A stretch of 64,000 nucleotides of DNA from Notospermus geniculatus (lineage: Eukaryota; Nemertea; Pilidiophora; Heteronemertea; Lineidae), in the NCBI GenBank assembly GCA_002633025.1, contig NMRB01000116.1, forward strand, positions 15,624-79,623. The letters are read 5' to 3'. The number at the start of each line of letters is the position of its first letter. The stretch's first letter is position 1. This document shows, in pieces, positions 53,687 through 62,990 of the stretch. The translations under genes and the position numbers were made by a program. The notes under the pieces are model-generated. The model was not told where the DNA came from. It saw only the letters and a program-made list of their open reading frames with translations, and did not search any database.

Positions 53687-56600
53687 GTAAGTACGTGTGC
53701 ACAGCCTGTAATTTTGTACACCCGTACTACACTCGCTGTTTCTACGCGCTGGTCACACATTCATGTATAGCGTGTTCGATTACTTACACCGGCCAGGCAC
53801 TAGCGCTTTCTCAGACGTGCGCATCGGAGGCCAATAAAAAAAACGCCGTAGACTAGTACCTGATCCTACCAACCTGCGCGCTGCAGTCGTGGCTTGTTTG
53901 GTAGGACCAGTATTGGCCGCCATTTTTGGACGAATTCTGCCAGTGACGTCACTTGGACATTTTATGGAAATTATGTAAATTTATTCAAATCTCAGTACGA
54001 CTGATGTACCGGAATGCAGATAGAAGGTGACATCCATTTGGCCCAGGAAATCCACCAATCACGAAGGTGTTAAAAATAGAAAGGTATCAACATAATAGTT
54101 CCTGTACTTATCACCTGCGCCAGCACCAGCCAATCAGATTCACGAACGCGATAGGCAGGACCGGTGTAACGTTTTCCAGTGAGTCCGTCAGCCAGTGTGA
54201 CATTACAATAGATTGACGGAATAAGCGGCGATTTTACAATGGGCGACACACAGAGAAACAGCGAGCCCGTTTCCCCAGTTTGTTCCGAAGAATGGGAATC
54301 ACACAGAAAAATGGCCATACTGAAAAATGTTACACCTGTCCTAACATATGCAAAAGTCCGATGTAAAATTGTTAGGACTGTCTCGTGTCTAACGCGACAG
54401 CGTTTGATTTCTTACATTTCTTTTGTTTGCATGTCGATGTATGCAAGAGTGTGTGTACATCTATATTCGGAAGTGAGGTCATGCTCTGCATGCTGGGATA
54501 CTTCCCGAAGTAACTGGCTCAGGGGGAGGGTTAGTAACGCCTGGCACGACAGGCCCGACCTGGAGAACTTCTGGTAAATAAAACGCTGTCGTGCCAGGCC
54601 GGTGTAGGCGCGAGTAAGAAATAGAACACGCTAGTAGCGATCGCGCTCAACGTTGCTTAATAGGCCTCGTTCACACGGGCGTATAGCGTAGCGCGATTAC
54701 GCGTAGAGCGTAAAAATATTTCTAGCTTGAGTCAATGAGCTCTCCACACGACTGGCGTCAAGGGGCGTATGCGTATTGACTCAAGCTAGAAGTTTTTTAA
54801 CGCTCTACGCGTTAAGGCTGATTCATACTTCGTCCGGATTTTGCGCCGACTATGATCAATTTCACTGCGTGTGCACATTCACGTCGTGGAAACCTGCGAT
54901 CAGTTTCATGCGCTTGACGGTCCGCAAGCGAGTATGAATCAGCCCTTACGCTATACGCTATACGCTATACGCTATACGCCCGTATGAACGAGGCCTTAAC
55001 GTATCGCAAGCCGTCCCTGCCATAAATCCACCATGCTGTAATTATTTACTACCATGCTAGTAAATATTTTCTACCATGGTAATATGTAATTCTTACCTAG
55101 GTAATAATTATTTACTACCTTGGTAGTATTTAATTCTTACCTAGGTAATAATTATTTACTACCATGGTAGTATTAAATTCTTACCTAGGTAATAATTCGT
55201 ACTTCGGAAACGGAAGTACGAATTGTTACCTAGGTAATAATTATTTACTACCATGGTAATATTTAATAGCCAGTGACGTCACTTGGACATTTTATGGAAA
55301 TTATGTAAATTTATTCAAATCTCAGTACGACTGATGTACCGGAATGCAGATAGAAGGTGATATCCATTTGGCCCAGGAATTCCACCAATCACGAAGGTGT
55401 TAAAAATAGAAAGGTATCAACATAATAGTTCCTGTACTTATCACCTGCGCCAGCACCGGCCAATCAGATTCACGAACGCGATAGGCAGGACCGGTGTAAC
55501 GTTTTTCAGTGAGCCCGTCAGCCAGTGTGACATTACTATACAAATAGTGGATGGTAGGGAATCCATATTGGACGACCTGCCATCCACTCTTTGCTATATT
55601 ATGTAAATTGCCTAGCAACTATAACAACAGGCCTATGCTCTGATTGGCTGAAACAAGGAGGGCTGTCCGATACGAGGTTTTAGGATCCGATACGATGATT
55701 GAGTGTCCGATACGATGTGACATCCTATGATCACATGATGCAATCTGTTGCACATGATTGGCCAAGAACATTTGATTGCATAATATAATAGATTGACGGA
55801 ATAAGCGGCGATTTTACAATGGGCGACACACAGAGAAACAGCGAGCCCGTTTCCCCAGTTTGTTCCGAAGAATGGGAATCACACAGAAAAATGGCCATAC
55901 TGAAAAATGTTACACCTGTCCTAACATATGCGAAAGTCAGACCGATGTAAAATTGTTAGGACTCGTGTCTACGACAGCGTTTGATTTCTTACATTTTTTT
56001 TGTTTGCATGTCGATGTATGCAAGAGTGTGTGTACATCTATATTCGGAAGTGAGATCATGCTTTGCATGCTGGGATACTTCCCGAAGTAACTGGCTCAGG
56101 GGGAGGGTTAGTAACGCCTGGCACGACAGGCCCGACCTGGAGAACTTCTGGTAAATAAAACGCTGTCGTGCCAGGCCGGTGTAGGCGCGAGTAAGAAATA
56201 GAACACGCTAGTAGCGATCGCGCTCAACGTTGCTTAATAGGCCTCGTTCACACGGGCGTAGGCCTATAGCGTAGCGCGATTACGCGTAGCGCGTAAAAAT
56301 ATTTCCAGCGTGAGTCAATGAGCTCTCCACACGACTGGCGTCAAGGGGCGTATGCGTATTGACTCAAGCTAGAAGTATTTTAACGCTCTACGCGTTACGC
56401 TATACGCTATACGCCCGTATGAACGAGGCCTTAAGGCTGGGTTTACATTGGGGCACACGCGACACGAACACGGAGACGAACAAAGGTTTCATGGTGATGA
56501 ATCCTTTGTGAAGCCATTGTTCGCCTGCGTGTCCGTGTCGCGTGTGCCTCGATGTAAACCCAGCCTAACGTCTAGCTCGGAGGCCAACGCGCCAACCACT

Positions 56601-59600
56601 AGGCCATAAATGAAATTCTCCATGGCCGGCGGGTTAAGCCGTGCCATATAGAGGCTGCAAGGGTTTAATGCACACATGTGCATTCAAAAAACGCTACTGT
56701 GCAAGTGTGGCGATGTACAGTTTTGTTAAAAAGTAAAAAGACAGTGATGTTTCCTATTCTGCTGCGATGCAAATGATCATTTATGGGCAAGATTGCTATT
56801 TTTATAAATAAAAATATGTTGCCTAAATGATGACCTAATATTTTCATGATAATTTGCTACAAATCCTAAATTTGGTATAATTTCAAAATATCAAGAAAAA
56901 ACAGAATTTTTAGAATCCCCAATTTTCATTTCAAAATTAACTTGATATTATTCTCTGATGATTTCTAAGAAATTATGTGGAAAAAGTTTCGAAAAGTCTC
57001 TTGTCGTTTTCAAGAAATATCAAAATATCATCAGAAAAACATGCTATATTTTTCGGGCATTTTGAGACTTTCGTTAAATTCTCCGTCTATTGAAGTAAAA
57101 ATGATGGAATAATCAGCTAGAACTATTATGTTATCATGATGAGTGACTGTTGATGAGGGGAAAATACCTGAACTATCGAATTTTGCAAAATATCAAATTC
57201 ATAAAAACTGATGATATTCTGATATAACTAGAAAATGAGAAATGATTTTTAAAAATTTTTTTCACAGGAATTCATAGGATTGACCGGTGAATGATATCAC
57301 GCTGATTTTGAATTCAAAATTCAGAATTTTGAAAAATAAGCTGTTTTTGATATTGATATTTTCATGATATTTTAGTGTTATTTTGTCACAAACCCTCAAT
57401 ATCGCATCCTGAAGAAATCAGGTCATCTTAGCTTAGCTCCCTAACTCGCACGCACGAGGCCCTGAACAAACCAGCCACGTTCTGTGGAGTAGAATGGCCA
57501 TGACGTCTAGATACTTACTCCCGATACTGATTCCTCACTGTGGCCATATGAAACTTACAAATTCTCAAAGGCCAGCAAGACTTGTCTAATTTATTCTTTA
57601 CTGCTACTTTCTAAGCGTAGGCAATCATACATTCTGCTGCTTTTATCACATATTTGGTTATTTACTTCGATATTATTCCTTTTACGGTGGGGGAATAACA
57701 CACTCGGAACAGCCAAGCTTCACGGATACCAGAAGCACGTTGCCTGACAACACTGGTCACGTGACTAGCAACGCAACTCTGTCGAACATGGCGGGTGATT
57801 GATTTGACCTACGGCTTTGGACGAGTAAACATCTCCCATTCAACGTAATACGCTGCATTCTGAAGCGAATAACAGATCATTTGTATGGCATATGACATTA
57901 TTCACCCAAAATGTCATCTTAGTCAAATGATGAAAAAGTGCAGCATTTTACAGCCAAAGCGCGAGTTTTCGCTCGCCTCAAAAGCAACAGACAGGTGTAG
58001 GAAAAGTCATTAGCATAAATCTTTGCAGGATGCGGGGCTTACTTTGATTGCAGCGCGCTGATTGGCCGCGTGTTTTCTCGGCGGCAGTACTCCACGAAAT
58101 GCTGCTGGTTTGTTCAGGGCCTCGTGCGTGCGAGTTTAGGGAGCTAAGCTAAGAGGACCTAATTTCTTCAGGATGTCAATATCGTAACGTTATGTGATCC
58201 TTTTACAACATTATAGGGCATAACATAATACAAGTTGAGGTTGGAACCTTCGGTATTAGCTGAGACATTAGCTGTCTTTTTACTTTTTAACAAGACTGTA
58301 CGTACCTTTACCGCAAATTTTGAACTTTGCAACCATAAATGCTTTCAATTCTAAGGAATGACTTTGAACTTCAAGGTCCGAATTTGGCAAAAAGGAGACA
58401 TGCAAGACAATCGAGCACGTATCGTCAGTGCGAGGCATCAAAAGCAGTAGACGGCAACGCAAATCCTAGCAGATATAGCGCCAACTCTTGCACACATACT
58501 GCCCAGGGCTTGCAAACTCCTCCATGGTGGTTTGTCGACTTGAGGAGTCGACCACATTACATCTCCAGCATAACCATAGTCAATAGAGCGGACGGTTATG
58601 GTAAGTGATTTGGTATCAGTACCTGTTCATTTCTATGGGCGTTTACAACCGGAAATAAAGATTGTTACATAATATAAAACATTGTTAGACATCATCTATA
58701 ACCGTTGTGATGTTATGTTGGAAATCATTTTGTGGTGTCCTCGGATTATGTGACCCGGCTGAATGACGAGTCGACAGAGTTGGGTCAGTCGACTTTAAAA
58801 ACGCCCCTACCGCACTGAGTTTTGCCACAAATGTGCGCTTGGCTTATGCTCAGGACGGCCATGTTGTTATTTTCTTATGAAGTTGGTGCTGCATAGGCAG
58901 TTTTAATCCTATGTTGTTTCATTGAAATTATATGCATTGTTTGGTGAAAAATGTTCAATCCACTGATTTTTTATTTATTTATTTATTTATTTATTTTAAA
59001 TTCGTGGGTAAATTCTTCATCAAAGCATACATATACTATAGATAAAACATCCCTTAAAACATTATACATATAGATATCACAGAATTGATAAAACATACAT
59101 CTAAAACATTTAGCACTGAATACAACAAATAAAATTCACCATTTATTCTCTGCGTTGATTCACTGTGCCCCGGTATTAAATGATCTACTGTGCCCCTGCA
59201 GCCATCAGGGCACAGTGGCCTACCAGTCGTGTTAAGAATCTCGGATCCTCTCTTGCAAAAAAATCCTTCCTTCTATTCATCGTTTCCATGACGTAGGCCC
59301 AGGCCTACATCGTTCTGTGAAGTTGCGCGTTTTGCCCCCGGCTTTGCATCATCAGCAATGCATTTTGCCCACCAGCTTGGCGTCGTTACGGCGACGTCAG
59401 CAATTTGGCAAAAAGGAGACATGCAAGGGTGTTGATGATCAGGATTTTGACGAATTTTCACCATGGAAAGTATCGTCGTTCAGTTTGAGTTATTATCACG
59501 TCGTGGAAATGATGAATAGTGACGGTGGTTTATATTTCGAAAAAATGGGACTTTTTCAGGTTCGCGTCTCAAAGATTTTGATGTGATCATTTCTGATACT

Positions 59601-61509
59601 GAACCGCCTGGTGGGTTCTCAGAGGGGAAACTCTGCTATCGTCACGAAGGCACTTCGCAGGATGGCCAGGTTTACAAGCTTTCCTGTCGTGGCGCTGCTG
59701 GGCGCTATGTCGGGGTCAAACTCCGAGGTGCAGGCACCTTGAGCCTTTGTGAAGTGATGGTATACGGAAGTAAGTTTGCTTCTCAGAAGAATAGCCTATT
59801 TCCAGCTACTAGCATAAAGACATCAAACCCCTAAAGCAACCGCTTGGGCACACGCTGGTGCTTGTCCGATGAGTTCCAGTTGTTCTCACCAGATGGCTCT
59901 TATCACCCAAATTTCCATGTTAAAATAATATTTCTAACCAAATTTGGGTTGGTGGCCGTAGCATACAACAATCCACTAGCCCTGGGCCCGAATTGGTGAA
60001 GAACGACCAATTCATAAATATGTCAGGGCTGGATAAACCTGTTGGTTACATCCCTGTACATTGTACATATGTACAGTAGTCTACCTAAATGTATAGCAGA
60101 TACCCGAGAGACAGATTGTGCGCAAGGGGGCTGTCTGCTAAATGTTCCATATCACAAGAACTACTGAATGGAATCGTATGGAATTTTCACACATCATGGA
60201 GAAGACCCATAGCTATCATATAAAACAATTGGAGAAAGTTGCATTGAAAATTTCTTTGGATATCACGTTTTTCTCCGAATGTCGAAAACCAAGTGGTTGC
60301 TTTGGGGGTTTGATGTCTTTATGCTACTAGAAATTCCCCCCAGATATTCTCACCAATATAGTGACGGGTCGGCTGTGATGACTAGGCCTATAGGATTATC
60401 ATTGACACCAAACGGCCAAAGCAGAGGCGTAGCTAGCTTTTATGGCCTAGGGGGCAAAATTGATTGAGTCTGGAGGGCGAAGTCGGAGGGGGTCTGGGGG
60501 TCCTGCCCCAGAAAAAAAACCCTGAAAATCTGCATCCTCTCAGATGCATTTTCCCCACATCTGACACCACAATGACTTGGCTTAAAAAGAGAAAATGACA
60601 TTTTAGAGGAAAAATTGCTTTGTCCCTATTTGCTTGAGGGGGAGGGGCATTTGTCCCCCTGCTGTCCCCGCTAGCAACGCCCCTGCAGAGCATTCGTGGT
60701 TATCTGTAGTCGTGCACTGAAATGACTGAACATCATTGGTCAGCGGTGAGTCCCGAACTCACCGCTAGGCGCAGAAGAGTTCGGTATCGGCCTCGTTTGA
60801 CCTTGACCTCACACACGAAAATCAATGTGTCTGACGCCACCGAGGATAGACTGGTTCCTGGTCCCAACAGACCGTGAGCTATGTTGGGATCGCGAACCAG
60901 TCTTTCTTCTGTGACGTCAGACACACAGATTTTCGTGTGTGAGGTCAAGATCAAACGAGGCCGATACCGAACTCTTCTACGCCTAGCGGTGAGTTCGGGA
61001 ACCAAACTACAGGTTAGCGACCTAAAAGATGTGAAAATATCCATCCACCATCACTATGTTCTCCCCTTCTCTCTTAGGCTGCGATTCCATAGACTGTTCC
61101 CTTGTGGAATTTCCCTTGTTCCGTGGACTCGTGCCGTTGGGACCATGGGACCAGGCCTTGTGCCCTATGGGAACGGCCAGTGAGCAAATCAAGTGTTCAT
61201 TCTCTTTGTGGCGTGTCACAAGGTCAAGCGAACACGGAACAGGGGAAAAGGGCACAAGCGAACAGCCTATGGATACGCAGCCTTACAGAGCCCTCGCATC
61301 AGAGGTTCGCCTCATTACCAACCTCCAAGGAGTTAACCCTCGTGGAGACGAGCTCCTCGGAACGTTCGGAACTCCAATGTGCCATTCGCTGTGCGAACTG
61401 CCTCGGCTGTTACCAGTTCGCCTTCACGAACGGAAAGTGTTACCTGTACAACGGCACCGTCATTCAAGGCACACCAACCGTCCCTCGGCGATTTAAGAAG
61501 ATCGGTTGA
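53611..61509 (+). CDS. Lectin gene C: F-type lectin with PAN/Apple-like tail (4 exons, possibly impaired)
   Basis: Joining 53611-53686, 58376-58600, 59560-59769 and 61289-61509 gives 243 residues in one frame. The start corresponds to the second ATG of genes A and B; the leader IVVPFELLSLVSSC has P and E in its core and is a weak signal peptide. The FTP motif R-A-D-G-Y-G-S-R is intact and CTHTA replaces CTHTD. The tail keeps all five Cys. Oddities are a 4.7-kb intron 1 full of duplications, scrambled exon fragments before exon 3, and a MITE in the exon 4 acceptor tract. It could be functional or a decaying paralog. Confidence 0.7.
54663..54994. mobile_element. MITE 'AGGCCTCGTTCACACGGGCG', with a nested MITE
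   Basis: The ends are inverted repeats, and arms contain GCGTAGCGCGATTACGCG and TTGACTCAAGCTAGAA. The right arm is lengthened by four CGCTATA units. The paralog without the nested element is at about 56240-56430. Confidence 0.85.
54815..54945. mobile_element. 131-bp nested MITE, TTA target duplication
   Basis: AGGCTGATTCATACTTCG and the inverse ending GAATCAGCCC are flanked by TTA at 54812-54814 and 54946-54948. The duplicate at about 56394 is the exact empty site GCGTTACGC. Confidence 0.95.
55026..55268. repeat. ~44-bp tandem array of two alternating palindromes
   Basis: The unit consists of TTACCTAGGTAA, an AT spacer (TAATTATT), TACTACCATGGTAGTA and ATTTAATTC. Four to five units occur. 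Both dyads are preserved in nearly every unit while spacers vary. One unit is interrupted by GTACTTCGGAAACGGAAGTAC, itself a dyad. Nothing similar is elsewhere in the window. Confidence 0.9.
56434..56565. mobile_element. 132-bp MITE abutting the preceding one
   Basis: AGGCTGGGTTTACAT and the inverse bound CACGCGACACG arms. The core AACAAAGGTTTCATGGT is shared with 28733-28865. Only TTA separates it from the MITE ending near 56430. Confidence 0.8.
56566..57404. other. AT-rich part of gene C intron 1
   Basis: Many AAATATCA/TGATATTT words are present, with no gene or clear element. Confidence 0.4.
57405..58175. mobile_element. 771-bp element with ~90-bp TIRs and 9-bp target duplication (MULE-like)
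   Basis: CATCCTGAAGAAATCAGGTC and the inverse are flanked by TCAATATCG on both sides (57396-57404 and 58176-58184). TIRs continue through TTAGCTTAGCTCCCTAA and CGAGGCCCTGAACAAACCAG. No transposase was found. It sits about 200 bp upstream of gene C exon 2. Confidence 0.9.
58376..58600 (+). CDS. Gene C exon 2 (FTP lectin, N-terminal half)
   Basis: The acceptor is AACTTCAAG; 225 nt, one codon longer than A and B (SRPHY). It encodes EASKAVDGNANPSR, CTHTAQGLQTPPWWFVDL and TIVNRADGYG. The donor is ATG|GTAAGT. Confidence 0.8.
58970..59002. repeat. (TTTA)n microsatellite
   Basis: About eight TTTA units in gene C intron 2. Confidence 0.9.
59152..59260. mobile_element. Left half of the foldback element seen in A and B intron 2
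   Basis: CTGCGTTGATTCACTGTGCC, CTACTGTGCCCCTGCAGCC and CCTACCAGTCGTGTTAAGAA match the left arm; the loop and right arm are missing. Confidence 0.7.
59278..59497 (+). pseudogene. Scrambled fragments: MITE piece, exon 2 piece, exon 1 piece
   Basis: 59278-59400 is a decayed relative of the 6350 MITE. 59401-59427 (AATTTGGCAAAAAGGAGACA) copies the start of gene C exon 2. From about 59427 to 59497 the sequence copies the gene C leader and first half of exon 1, including ATG at 59464, with one base change. Exon order is therefore 2-1 before exon 3. No usable splice sites join them. Confidence 0.8.
59560..59769 (+). CDS. Gene C exon 3 (FTP lectin, C-terminal half)
   Basis: The acceptor is GACTTTTTCAG, 210 nt, donor GGAA|GTAAGT. 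It is nearly identical to A and B, with KLSCRG and GTLSLCEV variants. Confidence 0.8.
59813..60323. mobile_element. 511-bp element in gene C intron 3, 7-bp target duplication
   Basis: CATAAAGACATCAAACCCC and the inverse ending GATGTCTTTATG are flanked by CTACTAG. Gene B has the single CAGCTACTAGGAATTCC at about 51050. TIRs continue to AAAGCAACC.CTTGG. The class is uncertain (7 or 8 bp). Confidence 0.85.
60422..60685. mobile_element. hAT-like MITE in gene C intron 3
   Basis: Ortholog of 44866-45127, with ends CAGAGGCGTAGCTAGC and GCTAGCAACGCCCCTG. Confidence 0.7.
60751..61000. mobile_element. 250-bp foldback element in gene C intron 3
   Basis: Inverted arms of about 110 bp begin TCCCGAACTCACCGCTAGGC and include CGGTATCGGCCTCGTTTGA and CACACACGAAAATC. 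It is absent from B at the same site. Confidence 0.85.
61077..61282. mobile_element. 206-bp MITE inside the gene C exon 4 acceptor tract
   Basis: GGCTGCGATTCCATAGACTG and the inverse are flanked by TTA (61074-61076 and 61283-61285). In A and B the tract reads straight through CTCCCTTACAG. The insertion leaves TTACAG intact but moves the pyrimidine run about 210 bp away. Confidence 0.95.
61289..61509 (+). CDS. Gene C exon 4 (PAN/Apple-like tail)
   Basis: The acceptor is GCCTTACAG, of which GCC is MITE. 221 nt, stop TGA. The five Cys are conserved (CAIRCANCLGC, GKC). It differs from A by QRFASL and GCYQF. Confidence 0.75.
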
Positions 61510-61849
61510 TAACAGACTTCGCCAACCTTCGAGTGGCTTCCTATATCACGCCAACAACAGCAATTAACGATCACCCTTAAAGGACCACTGTATTGCATCT
61601 TTCTGTCGACAGCCGGCGCCACCGGCACCATGCTCCAATATTCAGGTAACCACCATAAATAATGTTGAATATCCTCGACTCATGTACCCTCCCTCTTTCC
61701 TTCTGTTATCTCTTTGTACTGTCCACCCTTTAAATCAAAACTGTAATTTTTTCGCTACCTACGCCGTCCACCTAGTCTCGCGTCACCAGCCTCTCTCTCT
61801 TACAGGAGAGAGTCTGGTAGAACAGACTACAAAATCTTGTTACCGCCAG
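61510..61849. other. 3' flank of gene C
   Basis: No AATAAA within about 140 bp. A CCGGCGCCACCGG dyad is at 61612. No other feature was seen. Confidence 0.4.
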
Positions 61850-62333
61850 GTGGCGAGTGTCCAGCTCAGAGCATCCGAATCTGATTGGCCAACGGCTGAT
61901 TAAACATGGCTGCACCCATGAAACGCATGATGAACCAACAAGGAACGAAATAGTCCGAGGGAAATGTTACCTTTTTAACACGTTTTATCGTGGTTTTCAC
62001 CGAGTGATATGTAGAGGCGATTGAGCCTGGCCGTTTGAGGTGGATCGCTGATGAAATAAAGTGGAATTGTATTGTATAAGGATCGATTTACCGTCTGGCT
62101 GAACTTAGACTCCCTGGTCGGAAGTGACCTAATCCATGGCACAAAATGTAAGTCCTACTGTACAATCGGCTTATTCCGGCAATCGATGACCATGGATAGT
62201 CGTTCCTACCGTGCTAAAAAGGTAAATTTTCCCTCAGACTCATTCGTTCATCATGCGTTTCATGGGCGCAGCCATGTTTAATCAGCCGTTGGCCAATCAG
62301 ATTCGGATGCTCTGAGCTGGACACTCGCCACCT
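61850..62333. mobile_element. Inverted-repeat element whose right arm ends at an N
   Basis: Arms of about 86 bp (GTGGCGAGTGTCCAGCTCAG, CATCCGAATCTGATTGGCC) surround about 310 bp. The right arm stops in CGCCACCT immediately before the N at 62334, so its end and target site may be missing. Confidence 0.75.
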
Positions 62334-62369
62334 NAGCATGAAGAGTGTTTCAGATCACAATGAATTTTA

Positions 62370-62525
62370 CGCAATTTTCAAAGTGTTAGGAGAATGCAAG
62401 TGGAGGTCCCATAGAATAGTGACGGTTCCCAAAATGCTTGCCTGATACGAACTTAGTTGTACTTCAAAGAATCAAGAACTAGTTTTCAGCACACATTGAA
62501 AAAACTACCGGCAAAGCTCTAATGT
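62370..62525 (+). promoter_or_regulatory. 5' flank of a probable fourth lectin unit
   Basis: It matches 53225-53395 before gene C (GTTAGGAGA.TGCAAGT, AAAATGCTTGCCTGATACG, CATTGAAAAAACT). Homology breaks near 62525 at an inserted element. The coding exons, if present, are beyond the window. Confidence 0.7.
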
Positions 62526-62529
62526 ATAC

Positions 62530-62990
62530 GTGAGTTTGGTAGCGGCCATCTTGCCAAAATTAGGTCATCGTCATGGGAATCTCGCGCATCCGGCCCCCAC
62601 TGGGGGATGGAGTACCCGGATGTGAGTTGTCTGCCAACGTTAAAACCAATGAAAATTTCGCGGAGTTTTCAGCTGCACAGTATTTTTGCATTTATACAGT
62701 GATTAATTATTGTAAATTTTAATTTTTCGCCCTAATAACACGTTTGCTCTAATCATGAGTAACTATATCGATCCATTAATCATGAAGATCAAGTCAGATA
62801 TCGTGAAAAACTTGATGTTTTATCAGTGACGAGCCATGAAAAACAACACGTTTTCGTGTTGACATCCTATTTGCGCATGCGTGAGCCCTGTTGGGACGGA
62901 GCACCAGTCTAGGCTCTAGACTAGGTATTCCCATGGCGATGACCTGGTTATTGGCAACATGGCTCTAGCGAAACTGATCTTTATAGAGCA
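62530..62990. mobile_element. Inverted-repeat element interrupting the fourth unit
   Basis: GCCATCTTGCCAAAATTAGG..CATGGGAAT on the left returns as ATTCCCATGGCGATGACC..GGCAACATGGC on the right. The core is AT-rich with CGCGCATGCGTG-type words. Borders are uncertain. Confidence 0.6.

Larger units (their letters stand above)
53939..56433. repeat. Direct duplication in gene C intron 1 (~1.05- and ~1.17-kb units)
   Basis: Unit 1 is 53939-55000 and unit 2 is 55269-56433. Each contains an R2 copy and an AGGCCTCGTTCACACGGGCG MITE. Unit 2 has a private ~250-bp insertion (about 55537-55790, with repeated TCCGATACGA). Unit 1 has a private nested MITE (54815-54945). Confidence 0.9.

Noticed and set aside
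61056-61509. Frames of 135-146 codons entering gene C exon 4 from upstream
   Set aside because: The upstream half is the MITE at 61077-61282. Only the part after 61289 is shared with genes A and B.
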